Source: Candidatus Binatia bacterium (GTDB taxonomy: Bacteria; Desulfobacterota; Binatia; HRBIN30). Taken from it: a DNA stretch of 64,000 nt. A model generated the notes under the pieces. It was given only the letters and a program-made list of their open reading frames with translations. It was not told the DNA's origin and did no database searches. Shown here piece after piece: positions 53,822-62,607 of this stretch. A program made the position numbers and the translations under genes. The DNA is taken from assembly GCA_023150935.1 (NCBI GenBank), contig JAKLJW010000013.1, forward strand, positions 1 to 64,000, written 5' to 3'. Position 1 is the first letter of the stretch; every line of letters starts with the position of its first letter.

Positions 53822-55147
53822 ATGGCCGCACGTGTATTGATCATTCATCCCGCTCCGTATCGCGCGAAGGACGACCGGCGCGTCGTCAAACTGAAAAGCC
53901 GCCGCCTCGTCCCGCTCACCCTACCCTACCTTGCCGCTCTGACCCCCCGGGAATACGACGTCACCCTCGTCGACGAAGCGCTCGAGGACGTCGACCTCAA
54001 CGTCCCGACCGATCTCGTCGGCATCACGGCATGGACGGTCAACTCGCTGCGCGCATACGACATCGCCGCGGCTTTCCGACGGCGCGGCATACCGGTCGTC
54101 ATCGGCGGGCCGCATTCCTTCTTTCACCCGGACGAGGTCGCCGCGCACGCCGATGCGGTAGCCGTCGGCGAAGCGGAAGCGATCTGGCCGCGAGTTCTGG
54201 CCGACGCGGCGGCCGGACGCTTGCAAAGCCGATACGACGCGCCGCCGATGACCGATCTGAGCAACCTCCCGCACCCGCGTTACGACTTGCTCGACCTCAA
54301 GCGCTACGGACGCATTCGCACCTTCGCGGTTCAGCCCTCGCGGGGCTGTCCGTTCAAGTGCGATTTCTGTTCCGAGCGGCTGTTCCTGGGCGAAGGCTTC
54401 CGGGTTCGCCCCGTCGACGACATAGTCGAGGAAGCGAAGCGCTGCCGGTCACGGTTCGTGTTCTTCGCCACCAGCAACTTCGCCGGCAAGCGGGCCCACG
54501 CCATGGAACTCATGGAAAAGCTCGTGCCCCTGAAGCTGCGCTGGTCGACGCTGTGGACCCTGCACCTGTGCAACGATCGCGAGTTCATGAATCTCGCCGC
54601 CCGCAGCGGTCTCTTGCACGTCAACATCGGCATGGAGAGCATCGACCCGGTTACCCTCAAGTCGATGAACAAGAAGCAGAACAAGGCGGCGCAGTACGGC
54701 GAAATGCTCGACGGTTTGCGGCACCGCGGAATCTCCTACTCGCTGAATTTCATCTTCGGTTGGGAGAGCGAGTCAGCCGGCGTGTTCGACGCCACCCTCG
54801 ATTTCCTCCAGCGCCACAAGGTGCCCGCCGCCTACTTCAACATCCTGACACCCCACCCGGGCAGTCCGTTCCACGCCCGCCTGCGGGCGGAAGGGCGTCT
54901 CCTTCGCGCCGAGGAAATCGGTCGATACCCCGGCATGGAATGCCACATCACGCCGCCGTACTGCACCCCCGAGGAGCTGATGGAGCGCGTGCGCGACATG
55001 TACCGGAATTTCTACAGCCTGCCGTCGATCGCCCGCCGGCTACCGCCTCCGGTAACGCTGGCGAACCTCACCTCGTGGATGATCAACCTGTCGCAGCGCC
55101 GGCTCACCAGGAATCCCGACCAGGAGGACAACTTCAGCGACTTCTAG
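53822..55147 (+). CDS. B12-binding-domain radical SAM protein
   Basis: 441 aa. N-terminal cobalamin-binding Rossmann-like domain ('VLIIHPAPYRAKDDRRVVKL', 'IPVVIGGPHSFFHPDEVA', 'ADAVAVGEAEAIWPRV'), then radical SAM core with Cys-x3-Cys-x2-Cys in 'PSRGCPFKCDFCSERLFLG'. 'FFATSNFAGKRAHAMELMEK', 'SLNFIFGWESESAGVFDATL' and 'YFNILTPHPGSPFHARL' fit the BchE/HpnP/HpnJ type with a C-terminal DUF4070-like region. Such enzymes methylate or rearrange unactivated carbons (for example hopanoids or tetrapyrroles). No other hopanoid gene is nearby, so the substrate is open. Confidence 0.88.
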   Translation: MAARVLIIHPAPYRAKDDRRVVKLKSRRLVPLTLPYLAALTPREYDVTLVDEALEDVDLNVPTDLVGITAWTVNSLRAYDIAAAFRRRGIPVVIGGPHSFFHPDEVAAHADAVAVGEAEAIWPRVLADAAAGRLQSRYDAPPMTDLSNLPHPRYDLLDLKRYGRIRTFAVQPSRGCPFKCDFCSERLFLGEGFRVRPVDDIVEEAKRCRSRFVFFATSNFAGKRAHAMELMEKLVPLKLRWSTLWTLHLCNDREFMNLAARSGLLHVNIGMESIDPVTLKSMNKKQNKAAQYGEMLDGLRHRGISYSLNFIFGWESESAGVFDATLDFLQRHKVPAAYFNILTPHPGSPFHARLRAEGRLLRAEEIGRYPGMECHITPPYCTPEELMERVRDMYRNFYSLPSIARRLPPPVTLANLTSWMINLSQRRLTRNPDQEDNFSDF

Positions 55148-55179
55148 GCGTCCATCGGCGTCCGCTCCGGGGCGGGCGC

Positions 55180-56274
55180 TCAGGCGCCGACGGCCTTCTT
55201 GAGCGCGGCGCTCTTCGTGGCGATCCGTTCCATCAGGTCGTTCCACGACTTCACGAACGCGTCGGCCCCCTCGCGCTGCAACTGCGCGGCGAGGGCGTGC
55301 GGGTCGATCCCCGCACGCACGAAGCCCGCCAGGACGGCCTCGGCGTTGCCGCCGTCGACCGGCAGCGACTCGCCCACCGCGCCGTGGTCGACGAAGGCGT
55401 GCAGTGTCTGCTCGGGCATCGTATTGACGGTGTTGGGCGCCGAAAGATTCTCCACGTACAGGATGTCCGACGCCTTCGGATCCTTGGTGCCCGTGCTGGC
55501 GAACAGCAGGCGCTGCGGGCGCGCGCCGGCATTGGCGAGCCGCTGAAAGCGCGACGACGACAGCACGGAGCGGTAAGCGGCGTACGCGGTCGTGGCAATC
55601 GCGATCCCCAGTCGGTCCCTGAGCGCGACCGGCACTTTGTCGGACACCGCCTTGTCCCAGCGGCTGACGAACAGCGATGCCACCGAGGCCACGTTCAAGG
55701 GCAGGCCCGCCGCAAGGCGGCGCTCGAGACCGCGCAGATAGGCATCGGCCGCCGCCAGGTAGTGCGACCGGGAAAACAGCAGCGTCACGTTGACCGGCAC
55801 GCCGGCGAAGATGGTCTCCTCGATCGCCGGCAGCCCCTCGGGCGTACCGGGTATCTTGATGAAGAGATTCGGGCGCGCCGCCCGGGCGTGCAGATCGCGC
55901 GCCGCCTTAATGGTGGTCGCCGTGTCGTACGCGAGTACCGGCGACACTTCGAGCGAGACGAAGCCGTCCACGCCGCTCGTCCGGTCGAACACCGGGCGGA
56001 ACAAGTCCGCCGCCTGAGTCAGATCTTCCAGGGCCAGCTCGAAGAAGAGCGCCTCGCCGGCCAGCCCCTTTTCGGTCTTGGTCCGGATCGCGGCGTCATA
56101 ATCGTCACTGCCCTTGATGGCGAGATCGAAAATCGTCGGATTGGATGTGAGGCCGGTGACGCTGTACTCGTCGATGTAGCGTTTCAGCGTCCCGCCGGTC
56201 AGCAAGCCGCGAGTAATGTTGTCGAGCCACAGGCTCTGACCGCTGTCGTGCAGGGCGCGCGTGTGTGCGTTCAT
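55180..56274 (-). CDS. tal: transaldolase (mycobacterial/TalB-long type)
   Basis: 364 aa. Transfers dihydroxyacetone units in the non-oxidative pentose phosphate pathway. 'SLWLDNITRGLLTGGTLKRY', 'GLTSNPTIFDLAIKGSDDYD', Schiff-base Lys in 'NLFIKIPGTPEGLPAIEE', 'VPVNVTLLFSRSHYLAAADA', 'ASVASLFVSRWDKAV'. Length and motifs fit the longer transaldolase subfamily found in actinobacteria and many environmental bacteria, often fused or next to pgi. ATG 56274 has a GAGGAGG site. Converges with the radical SAM gene. Confidence 0.93.
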   Translation of the reverse strand: MNAHTRALHDSGQSLWLDNITRGLLTGGTLKRYIDEYSVTGLTSNPTIFDLAIKGSDDYDAAIRTKTEKGLAGEALFFELALEDLTQAADLFRPVFDRTSGVDGFVSLEVSPVLAYDTATTIKAARDLHARAARPNLFIKIPGTPEGLPAIEETIFAGVPVNVTLLFSRSHYLAAADAYLRGLERRLAAGLPLNVASVASLFVSRWDKAVSDKVPVALRDRLGIAIATTAYAAYRSVLSSSRFQRLANAGARPQRLLFASTGTKDPKASDILYVENLSAPNTVNTMPEQTLHAFVDHGAVGESLPVDGGNAEAVLAGFVRAGIDPHALAAQLQREGADAFVKSWNDLMERIATKSAALKKAVGA

Positions 56275-56540
56275 GCTACCTCCTCGCCTGGGGCCCGCGG
56301 GCGTTGCCTCCCCGGGTCGCTCCTCGCCGTCACAGATCGCTTTCTCTGCCATCCTATACGGGCCGACCCACCCCTCTCAAGTCGCGTTTGCCGCGCGCTC
56401 TTCGAGCGGACGATGCTTCCTTCCTCCTTTCGCGCCTGCAGTTTCGACTACCGGATTGCATCCGGCCCCGCGTGCGCCGGGATCGGCAACTCAGCGCGGC
56501 CTTCGCCCGTAAACCCTGGCCTGACCACCCATGCCTTCGT

Positions 56541-56594
56541 GAGGGCGAGGCTCCCGCCGAGCCACCCAAAGGGCTCCCGCCGAGCCACCCAAAG
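56541..56594. repeat. 23-bp dispersed repeat plus exact 23-bp tandem duplication
   Basis: 56541-56563 is the reverse complement of 27034-27056. Overlapping it, the unit 56549-56571 is repeated exactly at 56572-56594 (GGCTCCCGCCGAGCCACCC plus AAAG). Part of the 535-bp gap 56275-56809, which has no gene. Confidence 0.7.
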
Positions 56595-56607
56595 CGAACA
56601 ACCAGCC

Positions 56608-56770
56608 CGTTCGCCCCGAGTAGGAGCCCTTCCCCTGGGCTCCGTATCGAGGGGCGCGCCCCTGCCGAGCCTGTCCCTCGATACGCCGCCTGAGAAGACG
56701 GCTGCTACTCGGGACGAACGGCGGGGCACAGCCGCTCCATGGCCTGAGGATTTCGTCGCACCGTGCGCGC
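56608..56770. repeat. dispersed palindromic repeat, copy B (163 bp)
   Basis: Second copy of the element at 16025-16187, same orientation, with nested inverted repeats and no ORF. It lies between the tal gene and the end of the membrane-protein gene at 56810. Confidence 0.8.
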
Positions 56771-56809
56771 GGAAACTCGGAAATCGTAGAACAGGGCGCT
56801 GGGACCCGC

Positions 56810-57361
56810 TCACACTTCGCGCCGTTCCAGCAACGCCAATGCCCGCTCGTAGGCCGCGGAAAACGCATCCTCCTGGGTTCTCCCCGCCACCGGCGCAGGC
56901 ACCCGGGCGAGCAGGAAGTACACGCTTTGCACGAGCAGAAAGCTCCACAGACTCAGCGCCCATCCGGCTGGCGTGCCCGGTCCCACCGAGCGCGCAAAGA
57001 GCAGGCCGCCGCCCACCAGGGCGGCCTCGACGAGTAAGGCACGGGTGCGCCGAGCCCCGAAGATCGCCCCGCTGCGCACCACCGCGAGCACGACGGCCAG
57101 AATCACGGCAATGTCGCCGACCGAACGCAAGCACGCCGTTGCGATCAGGCCGATCGCCAGCGTCGCCGCGCACACAGCCTGGCGCCGCGTGTCTCCGCTT
57201 ACCAGGCCGCGCAGATACACGGCCGCCACGGCGACCAGGTACAAACCCAAACCCGTGTGCGCACCGGGCCACGGCGTCAGCGCCAGCACCGCCGGCACCA
57301 GGCCGGCGGCGGCCACGGCGGCAAACACGAGGGTCCCAGCGAACGTGTTCCAGCGCATCAT
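56810..57361 (-). CDS. membrane protein of the VWA/PspA locus
   Basis: 183 aa with about six predicted membrane helices ('TLVFAAVAAAGLVPAVLAL', 'GLGLYLVAVAAVYLRGLV', 'AVCAATLAIGLIATACL', 'IAVILAVVLAV', '[16 protein letters not shown]', 'ALSLWSFLLVQSVYFLLA') and a C-terminal cytoplasmic helix ('AFSAAYERALALLERREV'). No family recognised. ATG 57361 overlaps the stop of the PspA-like gene (ATGA), so the two are co-translated. Its role is probably to place the coiled-coil partner at the membrane; this is inference. Confidence 0.7.
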   Translation of the reverse strand: MMRWNTFAGTLVFAAVAAAGLVPAVLALTPWPGAHTGLGLYLVAVAAVYLRGLVSGDTRRQAVCAATLAIGLIATACLRSVGDIAVILAVVLAVVRSGAIFGARRTRALLVEAALVGGGLLFARSVGPGTPAGWALSLWSFLLVQSVYFLLARVPAPVAGRTQEDAFSAAYERALALLERREV

Positions 57362-57894
57362 TGCCCCCCCGGCGCGGCGCGGCGCCGCCGCAAGAGCTCG
57401 AGCTCCACCTCTTCCTCGGCCGCCACCGCCCCGACCGCCCACGGCGCCGGCGCCTCGACGCCCTGACTCAGCTCGACGCGCACCCGTGTCCGCAGCGCCT
57501 CGAACTGGGACTGCTGCCGCTCCACCCGCTCCGCCAGCGCCTGCACCTCCGAGGCCCGGGTCGCCAACTGCGCGCGCAACGCCTCGACCTCCTTCCGCCG
57601 CGGAAGCAACTGTCGGATGGCGAAGCGCGCCAGCTCTTCTTTGTCCCCGGCCAGGGCAAGGGTGACATCTTCGTCGAGCGCGACGCATTCCGCCTCCCGC
57701 TGGCGCAGCGCGTCGCGCAGCCGCCTCTCCTCTTCGCGTAACGCCTCCAACCGCGCCCGCTTGCGGCCGAGGTCGATCTCCGCCTCCCGCACGTACTGCT
57801 TGAGCAGCAGCGAGCGCTCCTCCAACGACTCGACGAGGCCGTGCGCGTCGGCGCGGACCAGCGTAGCAACTCGTTCCAGCAATCGGATGTTCAT
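57358..57894 (-). CDS. PspA/IM30-like coiled-coil protein
   Basis: 178 aa. ATG 57894 gives 'MNIRLLERVATLVRADAHGL', the amphipathic start of PspA/Vipp1-type proteins, followed by 'KQYVREAEIDLGRKRARLEA' and a long heptad-rich coiled coil to about residue 155, then a short acidic helix. Shorter than PspA (about 220 aa) and weakly conserved, so it is PspA-like rather than a certain ortholog. PspA proteins bind stressed membranes. Third of a leftward operon after the VWA gene (25-bp gap) and coupled to the membrane protein that follows. Confidence 0.65.
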   Translation of the reverse strand: MNIRLLERVATLVRADAHGLVESLEERSLLLKQYVREAEIDLGRKRARLEALREEERRLRDALRQREAECVALDEDVTLALAGDKEELARFAIRQLLPRRKEVEALRAQLATRASEVQALAERVERQQSQFEALRTRVRVELSQGVEAPAPWAVGAVAAEEEVELELLRRRRAAPGGQ

Positions 57895-57919
57895 GGTCGC
57901 CTCCTTCACTCGCTCACGG

Positions 57920-59371
57920 TCAACGCTTGGCCCCGGCCCGACGCTCATCGTGGGCGCCGGCGCTTAGTTCCTTGCTGATTTCGTTCCGCACCCTGGCCCG
58001 ATCGGGTCCCGCAAAACCGCGCGTAACGTGCTGCTCGAGCGCCGGCAGACTGTCCAGCGTCGCTTGCACGGGAGGGGCCTGCACGCGCGCATTCATTTCG
58101 CCGACGAGCCGCCGGTACCGCGAGATCGCGCCAAGGGCGTCGTCCCGCTCGCCCGCTTTGACCGCGCGGGCCACCTCGTCTTTCATCCGGTTGTATCCGT
58201 CGACGACGACACCCTGCGCCCACGCCGACACGTCGAGGCGACGCAGCATTTCCGCCTCGTCGCTAACGCGCGCAACGCGGAACTCGCCGGCCAGCGGCAG
58301 CGCGGTACGCACACCGCCCGCCGTGTAGGCGACGCTGACCCGCCCCACTTCGTCCTCCCCCACCGACGCGTTGGGCACCGCAAAGGTGAGCCACACCGAA
58401 CGCCGTTGCCCGTCGAACAGCGAGCCCGGCCGAAAGCTCACCGTGTCGCCGCGGCGTTCCAACGGATACCCGGCCGCGTCGACCACCCGTACCCCCGCCC
58501 CCGGCTCGATCGTCACTTCCAGTCCGGATGCCACCGTTGCCCGCGCACCGTCGAGCTCCCCGGCGAACACCGACTCCAGATCCGATGCGTGCCGCAGGTA
58601 GTAGTAGTTACCGGTTCCGGCATCGGCGAGCGCGGTCATCAGGTACTCGTTGAAGTCGCCGCCAACGCCGACCGTCGTGAGCATGTACTCCGCGCGCGCC
58701 GCTCGCCGGCCGCGCTCGACCAAACCGTCATGACTCGTGTCGCCCTCGTTGGCGAGTCCGTCGGAGATCAGGATCACACGCGGCATGCGCCCGCTGCGGC
58801 GCGCCGTCTCCACCATACCCTGCCCCAGATCCAGTCCCGCCGCGATGTTCGTACCCCCTCCGGCCCCAATACCGTCCACCGTCGCCCGCCAGCCCGCCCC
58901 GGCACCGTCTCCGATCCCCGCGAGCGGGATGGCCACCCACGCGGCATTCGAATAGGCCACCAACCCGAACCGGTCCTGCGGCTGGAGCCGTCCAATCAGT
59001 TCCTGCACGGCCGCCTTTGCATAGTCGAGCTTTGCGCCGGCCATCGAGCCGGACCGATCGAGGATGACGACCAGGTCGGTCGGCACGCGCACCGCCGGGC
59101 TTCCGTCCGGCGCCCTTCCACCCAACACCAACTCCATGCGCACTATCGGATCGCCGCCGATGCGCACGGCGGTCCGATCCAGCCTGCCGGCAACCGATAA
59201 AGGCCCACCGTTCCCCGCCGCAATCGCCGCCCCCGACTTCCCGCCGCCATCCGGCGCCGCCCATAGGGTTTCGCGCGCCACCGCCCCGCTGACCACTGTC
59301 GCCGCCAGCAGTCCGCCGACCGCCAACCATCGCGCACGTCCCGGCATCGATCGTTCCCACTGTTCTTTCAT
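57920..59371 (-). CDS. exported von Willebrand factor A-domain protein
   Basis: 483 aa. ATG 59371 (GAAAGGAG site) opens an N-terminal signal/anchor ('WLAVGGLLAATVVSGAVA'). VWA domain about residues 95-270 with a complete MIDAS: 'DLVVILDRSGSMAG' (Asp105, Ser107, Ser109), Thr in 'GAGGGTNIAAGLDLG' and Asp in 'VILISDGLANEGDTSHDG'. The following 'YYYLRHASDLESVFAGELDG' and 'VTIEPGAGVRVVDAAGYPL' match the VWA-plus-beta-sandwich layout of YfbK-like proteins. The C-terminal 130 residues are helical ('RMKDEVARAVKAGERDDAL'). Metal-dependent protein binding outside the cytoplasm is expected; partner unknown. Divergent from the response regulator gene. Confidence 0.88.
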   Translation of the reverse strand: MKEQWERSMPGRARWLAVGGLLAATVVSGAVARETLWAAPDGGGKSGAAIAAGNGGPLSVAGRLDRTAVRIGGDPIVRMELVLGGRAPDGSPAVRVPTDLVVILDRSGSMAGAKLDYAKAAVQELIGRLQPQDRFGLVAYSNAAWVAIPLAGIGDGAGAGWRATVDGIGAGGGTNIAAGLDLGQGMVETARRSGRMPRVILISDGLANEGDTSHDGLVERGRRAARAEYMLTTVGVGGDFNEYLMTALADAGTGNYYYLRHASDLESVFAGELDGARATVASGLEVTIEPGAGVRVVDAAGYPLERRGDTVSFRPGSLFDGQRRSVWLTFAVPNASVGEDEVGRVSVAYTAGGVRTALPLAGEFRVARVSDEAEMLRRLDVSAWAQGVVVDGYNRMKDEVARAVKAGERDDALGAISRYRRLVGEMNARVQAPPVQATLDSLPALEQHVTRGFAGPDRARVRNEISKELSAGAHDERRAGAKR

Positions 59372-59404
59372 CTCCGTCTCCTTTCGCGAGCGAACCGTGT
59401 AATT

Positions 59405-59475
59405 CGTCATGCTCAGTATGACGACGGAAAGCGCGGAAAGTCACCGCGGGTTCGGTAAAAGGACGGTAAAAGGCC
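59405..59475. promoter_or_regulatory. candidate response-regulator binding sites in divergent promoter
   Basis: Two signals in the 160-bp region between the VWA gene and the response regulator. (1) Inverted repeat CGTCAT-N7-ATGACG at 59405-59423. (2) Tandem direct repeats GGTAAAAGGAC (59454-59464) and GGTAAAAGGCC (59465-59475) with an 11-bp period, the geometry bound by OmpR/PhoB-type dimers. Auto- and co-regulation of both flanking operons is inferred. Confidence 0.5.
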
Positions 59476-59531
59476 GGCTCGGGAATCTACACGCGGTTCA
59501 GATTTGCACCGAAAGGCCGTACACTGTCGTC

Positions 59532-60224
59532 GTGGAAGGGAAGCTGCCGATTCTGGTCGTCGAAGACGAACCCGCGATCCGCGCCGGGCTGTGCGACGTG
59601 CTCGCCTACCACGGCTACTCGCCGCTCGGCGTGGAGTCCGGCGAGGAGGGTTTGCGGGGCGCGGCGGCCGACGACTACGCCCTGGTCATCCTCGACATCA
59701 TGCTGCCCGGCATGAGCGGGTTAGATGTGTGCCGGGAACTGCGGAACCGAAATCCCGAGCAGGCCATCCTCGTGCTCACCGCGCGCGGGTCCGAGGAGGA
59801 CGTCCTCGAGGGCTTCCGTTGCGGCGCCGACGACTACGTCACCAAGCCGTTCTCGGTTTCCGAGCTGGTGGCGCGCGTCGGGGCATTGCTGCGGCGCAGC
59901 GGCCGCCTCGATCCAGCCGCGACGTTGCCGTTCCAGTTCGGCCCGTGGTCGATCGACACCGCGGCGCGCTTGGCCGCCAACGGCCGCACGACCGTACCGC
60001 TTTCGCGCCGCGAACTGGACATGCTCAGGCTGTTCGCGCGCGAGCGCGGCCGGATTGTCAGCCGCCGCACATTGCTCAAGGACGTCTGGGGCATGCGGCA
60101 CGTCGAGCACATTCACACGCGCACCGTCGACATGCACATCGTCAAGTTGCGCCGCAAGCTCGGGATGACCGACGGGGCCCCGCTCGAAACCATCCGCGGC
60201 GAGGGATACCGTTTCCTCGGGTGA
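59532..60224 (+). CDS. OmpR/PhoB-family response regulator of the VWA locus
   Basis: 230 aa. GTG 59532 is chosen because it precedes 'LPILVVEDEPAIRAGLCDVL' directly; the open frame to 59409 is unlike a receiver start. Phosphoacceptor Asp55 ('ALVILDIMLPGMSG'), 'VLTARGSEED' (Thr), 'DDYVTKPFSVSELVARV' (Lys). DNA-binding winged helix with 'PLSRRELDMLRLFARERGRI', 'RTVDMHIVKLRRKLG' and 'IRGEGYRFLG'. Kinase gene starts 3 bp downstream. Probably binds the direct repeats at 59454-59475. Confidence 0.92.
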   Translation: MEGKLPILVVEDEPAIRAGLCDVLAYHGYSPLGVESGEEGLRGAAADDYALVILDIMLPGMSGLDVCRELRNRNPEQAILVLTARGSEEDVLEGFRCGADDYVTKPFSVSELVARVGALLRRSGRLDPAATLPFQFGPWSIDTAARLAANGRTTVPLSRRELDMLRLFARERGRIVSRRTLLKDVWGMRHVEHIHTRTVDMHIVKLRRKLGMTDGAPLETIRGEGYRFLG

Positions 60225-60227
60225 CCC

Positions 60228-62144
60228 GTGCGACGCTTCCGCATCCTTTTCGCGCTCGGTTCGCTGGTCTTGCTCGTGCCGATCGCCCTGCTGGTACACC
60301 GGGCCCTCGACAGCGCCGCGGTCGAGCGGCGCATGCGGCATCAGGTCGTGGCCGAGCGGCTTTTCGACGAAATGGAACGTGCCCTGACCGTTTTCGTGCT
60401 GCGCGAGGAAGAACGCCCCTTCGACCAATACCGCTTCGCGCCCCCGCGCCCGGACCGCCCCGATGCACCCGAGCGCTCGCCTCTCGCTTACGGACCCGAG
60501 TGGCCTTTCGTCATCGGCCATTTCCAGATCGATCCGGACGGCACCGTGCATACCCCGCACGAGCCACGCGCCGGCGAGTTGCCGGCCGGCGCGTCGAGCT
60601 ACCGGCCGTCGGAAGAGATGCAGGAGGCCATCCGCCGGATTCGCGCCGCCGTCGCGGCCGACCCGGGCACCGATGACAGGGACAGGGCTCAACCAGAGAC
60701 CCCGCCCGGGCAACAGCCCGGATCCACCCGGCAACTGCGCCCCAGGACGACCGGCCGACTCGCCGAGGCTAACGAAGCGGAGTCGCCGGCCAAGCAAGCG
60801 GCACCGTCGGTCTACGATGCGCTGCGCGCACTGAACACCGGCGTCGAACAGCGGGCTCCGCGGGCGGCCGTCGCCGTACCGAGGGCCCGCGGTCTATCGG
60901 CGCCGGTCGAGGTCGGCGGTGGCCCGCCCCCGGACGCCGCTGGAAAGGCCGAGTTCGGGGCCGCTGCGGGCGCCCGATCGCCGGCACCGGCACGGAGCGA
61001 ACCGCCGACCAGGGCGGACGAGTTCGACCGTACACCACTGGTGGGCCGGCGCCTCGACGCACGCCGCTTGCTGCTCTACCGAACCGTCGTCAGCGAGCAG
61101 CGCGGCTACCGGCAGGGTTTGCTAGTCGACGTGGATCGACTCGGCGAGTGGCTGCGCGAGCAGTCGCTCGGCGCGACCGATCTGGCGCCGTCGGCACGGG
61201 TGGAGTTCGCCGCGCCATCGGCGCCGGCCCCGAACGCCGACCGGGCCTTCACTTACGTCCATCGCTTTGCGGAGCCCTTCGACGCCCTCGGCGCGTGGCT
61301 TCGCCTGCAGCCGCTGCCGGGGGTCGGCGACGGCACGACCCTCTCGGCACTCGCCGCACTGCTCGTGGTCGCCACGCTGCTGGGTCTCGCCGCGCTCTAT
61401 CGCATGGTGACGGTGGTCCTGCGCTACGCGGAGCAACGCAACAGCTTCGTGGCGGCGGTGACCCACGAGCTGAAGACGCCGCTGACGGCGATCCGCATGT
61501 ACGGAGAGATGCTGCGCGACGGCATCGTTCCGTCGGCCGCCAAGCGCGACGAGTACCACCGTCACATCACCACGGAGTCGGAGCGTCTGACGCGCCTCGT
61601 CAACAACGTGCTCGAGTTCGCACGCCTCGAACAGCGGACGCGAACGCTCACGCTGGAACACGGGCCGCCGGGCCCAGTGGTGCAGAACGTGGCCACGATG
61701 CTGCGCCCGCACGTCGAAGGCGCCGGGTTCGTCCTGAGCATCGACGTCGCCCCCGATCTGCCGCCCATCGACTACGACCGCGACGCGCTCACGCAGGTGC
61801 TCTTCAATCTCGTCGATAACGCGGTGAAGTATGCGGCGAGCGGCAGTGGCCGCGAAATCACGTTACGCGCCTGGCACGACGGTACGCAGGTGCGACTCGC
61901 CGTCCGCGACCGCGGTCCCGGTGTCGCCCCCGGACATATGCGACGCATCTTTCAGCCGTTCTACCGCGCCGATACCGAGGCAACCCGCCGCAGCAAGGGC
62001 ACGGGTCTCGGGTTGGCGCTCGTGCGCGGCCTTGTCGAACGCATGGGCGCGCGAGTGACGGGGGAAAACATGCCGGACGGCGGCTTCGCCGTCACCATCG
62101 CGTTTGCTCCGGCACCGACACAAGCTTCACCGCCGGCACGGTAG
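60228..62144 (+). CDS. histidine kinase with long Pro/Ala-rich extracytoplasmic region
   Basis: 638 aa. TM1 at about residues 5-24 and TM2 at about 365-395 ('LSALAALLVVATLLGLAALY') bracket about 340 extracytoplasmic residues. These include a linker very rich in Pro, Ala, Arg and Glu (residues about 140-265) that looks disordered, between two more folded parts. No HAMP domain is evident: TM2 leads almost directly to HisKA ('NSFVAAVTHELKTPLTAIRM', His phosphoacceptor), then HATPase_c ('NLVDNAVKYAASG', 'VRDRGPGVAPG', 'GTGLGLALVRGLVERMG'). The large sensor part suggests detection of an envelope or protein signal, perhaps the VWA protein. GTG start. Confidence 0.9.
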   Translation: MRRFRILFALGSLVLLVPIALLVHRALDSAAVERRMRHQVVAERLFDEMERALTVFVLREEERPFDQYRFAPPRPDRPDAPERSPLAYGPEWPFVIGHFQIDPDGTVHTPHEPRAGELPAGASSYRPSEEMQEAIRRIRAAVAADPGTDDRDRAQPETPPGQQPGSTRQLRPRTTGRLAEANEAESPAKQAAPSVYDALRALNTGVEQRAPRAAVAVPRARGLSAPVEVGGGPPPDAAGKAEFGAAAGARSPAPARSEPPTRADEFDRTPLVGRRLDARRLLLYRTVVSEQRGYRQGLLVDVDRLGEWLREQSLGATDLAPSARVEFAAPSAPAPNADRAFTYVHRFAEPFDALGAWLRLQPLPGVGDGTTLSALAALLVVATLLGLAALYRMVTVVLRYAEQRNSFVAAVTHELKTPLTAIRMYGEMLRDGIVPSAAKRDEYHRHITTESERLTRLVNNVLEFARLEQRTRTLTLEHGPPGPVVQNVATMLRPHVEGAGFVLSIDVAPDLPPIDYDRDALTQVLFNLVDNAVKYAASGSGREITLRAWHDGTQVRLAVRDRGPGVAPGHMRRIFQPFYRADTEATRRSKGTGLGLALVRGLVERMGARVTGENMPDGGFAVTIAFAPAPTQASPPAR

Positions 62145-62208
62145 TCCGCGACCGCGCGCAGAAACGCGCCAGGCCTCCGAGTCGCCACGAACGACGCCGC
62201 ATCCCGAT

Positions 62209-62607
62209 TCACTTGTCGGCGCCGCTCAGCAGGAACTTCCCGACGCCCGACACGACGGGCTTCTCCGGCGACTCCTGCCACGCGACGACATGGACCACCG
62301 CAATGCGCCGCCCGAGCTTGAAGATGTTCGCCCGGGCCCGCGTTGTCGCCGGACCCGCCGACCGCAGGTAGTCGACCGCGAAGTTGATCGGCTTGGGCAA
62401 CCGTGCGACGCCGCTCTCGTCGATCAGTCGCAGCGTTGCCGTCAGCTCGAGAAACGCGCCCAGCACGCCGCCGTGGATCGCCGGCAGGCGCGGATTGCCG
62501 ACCAGGTCCGGCTTGAAGGGCAGCACGCACACGAAGCCGTCTTCGGTGCGATCGATCGTGACGCCGAGAAAGCCGGCGTACGGTATCGCGGCGAGCACGC
62601 GGCTCAC
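62209..62607 (-). CDS. PaaI-like hotdog thioesterase
   Basis: 132 aa hotdog-fold acyl-CoA thioesterase. 'LPAIHGGVLGAFLELTATLR' is the HGG motif with a Glu three to four positions later in the active-site helix, followed by 'PINFAVDYLRSAGPATTRAR' and 'VVHVVAWQESPEKPVVSG'. GTG 62607 overlaps the stop of the preceding thioesterase gene (GTGA), so the two paralogues are co-translated and may form a heteromer. Confidence 0.82.
   Translation of the reverse strand: MSRVLAAIPYAGFLGVTIDRTEDGFVCVLPFKPDLVGNPRLPAIHGGVLGAFLELTATLRLIDESGVARLPKPINFAVDYLRSAGPATTRARANIFKLGRRIAVVHVVAWQESPEKPVVSGVGKFLLSGADK

Noticed and set aside
54031..57741. 1236-codon plus-strand ORF
   Set aside because: Overlaps the radical SAM gene in another frame and runs antisense to tal, the membrane protein and the PspA-like gene; no motif and strongly Arg/Pro-biased.
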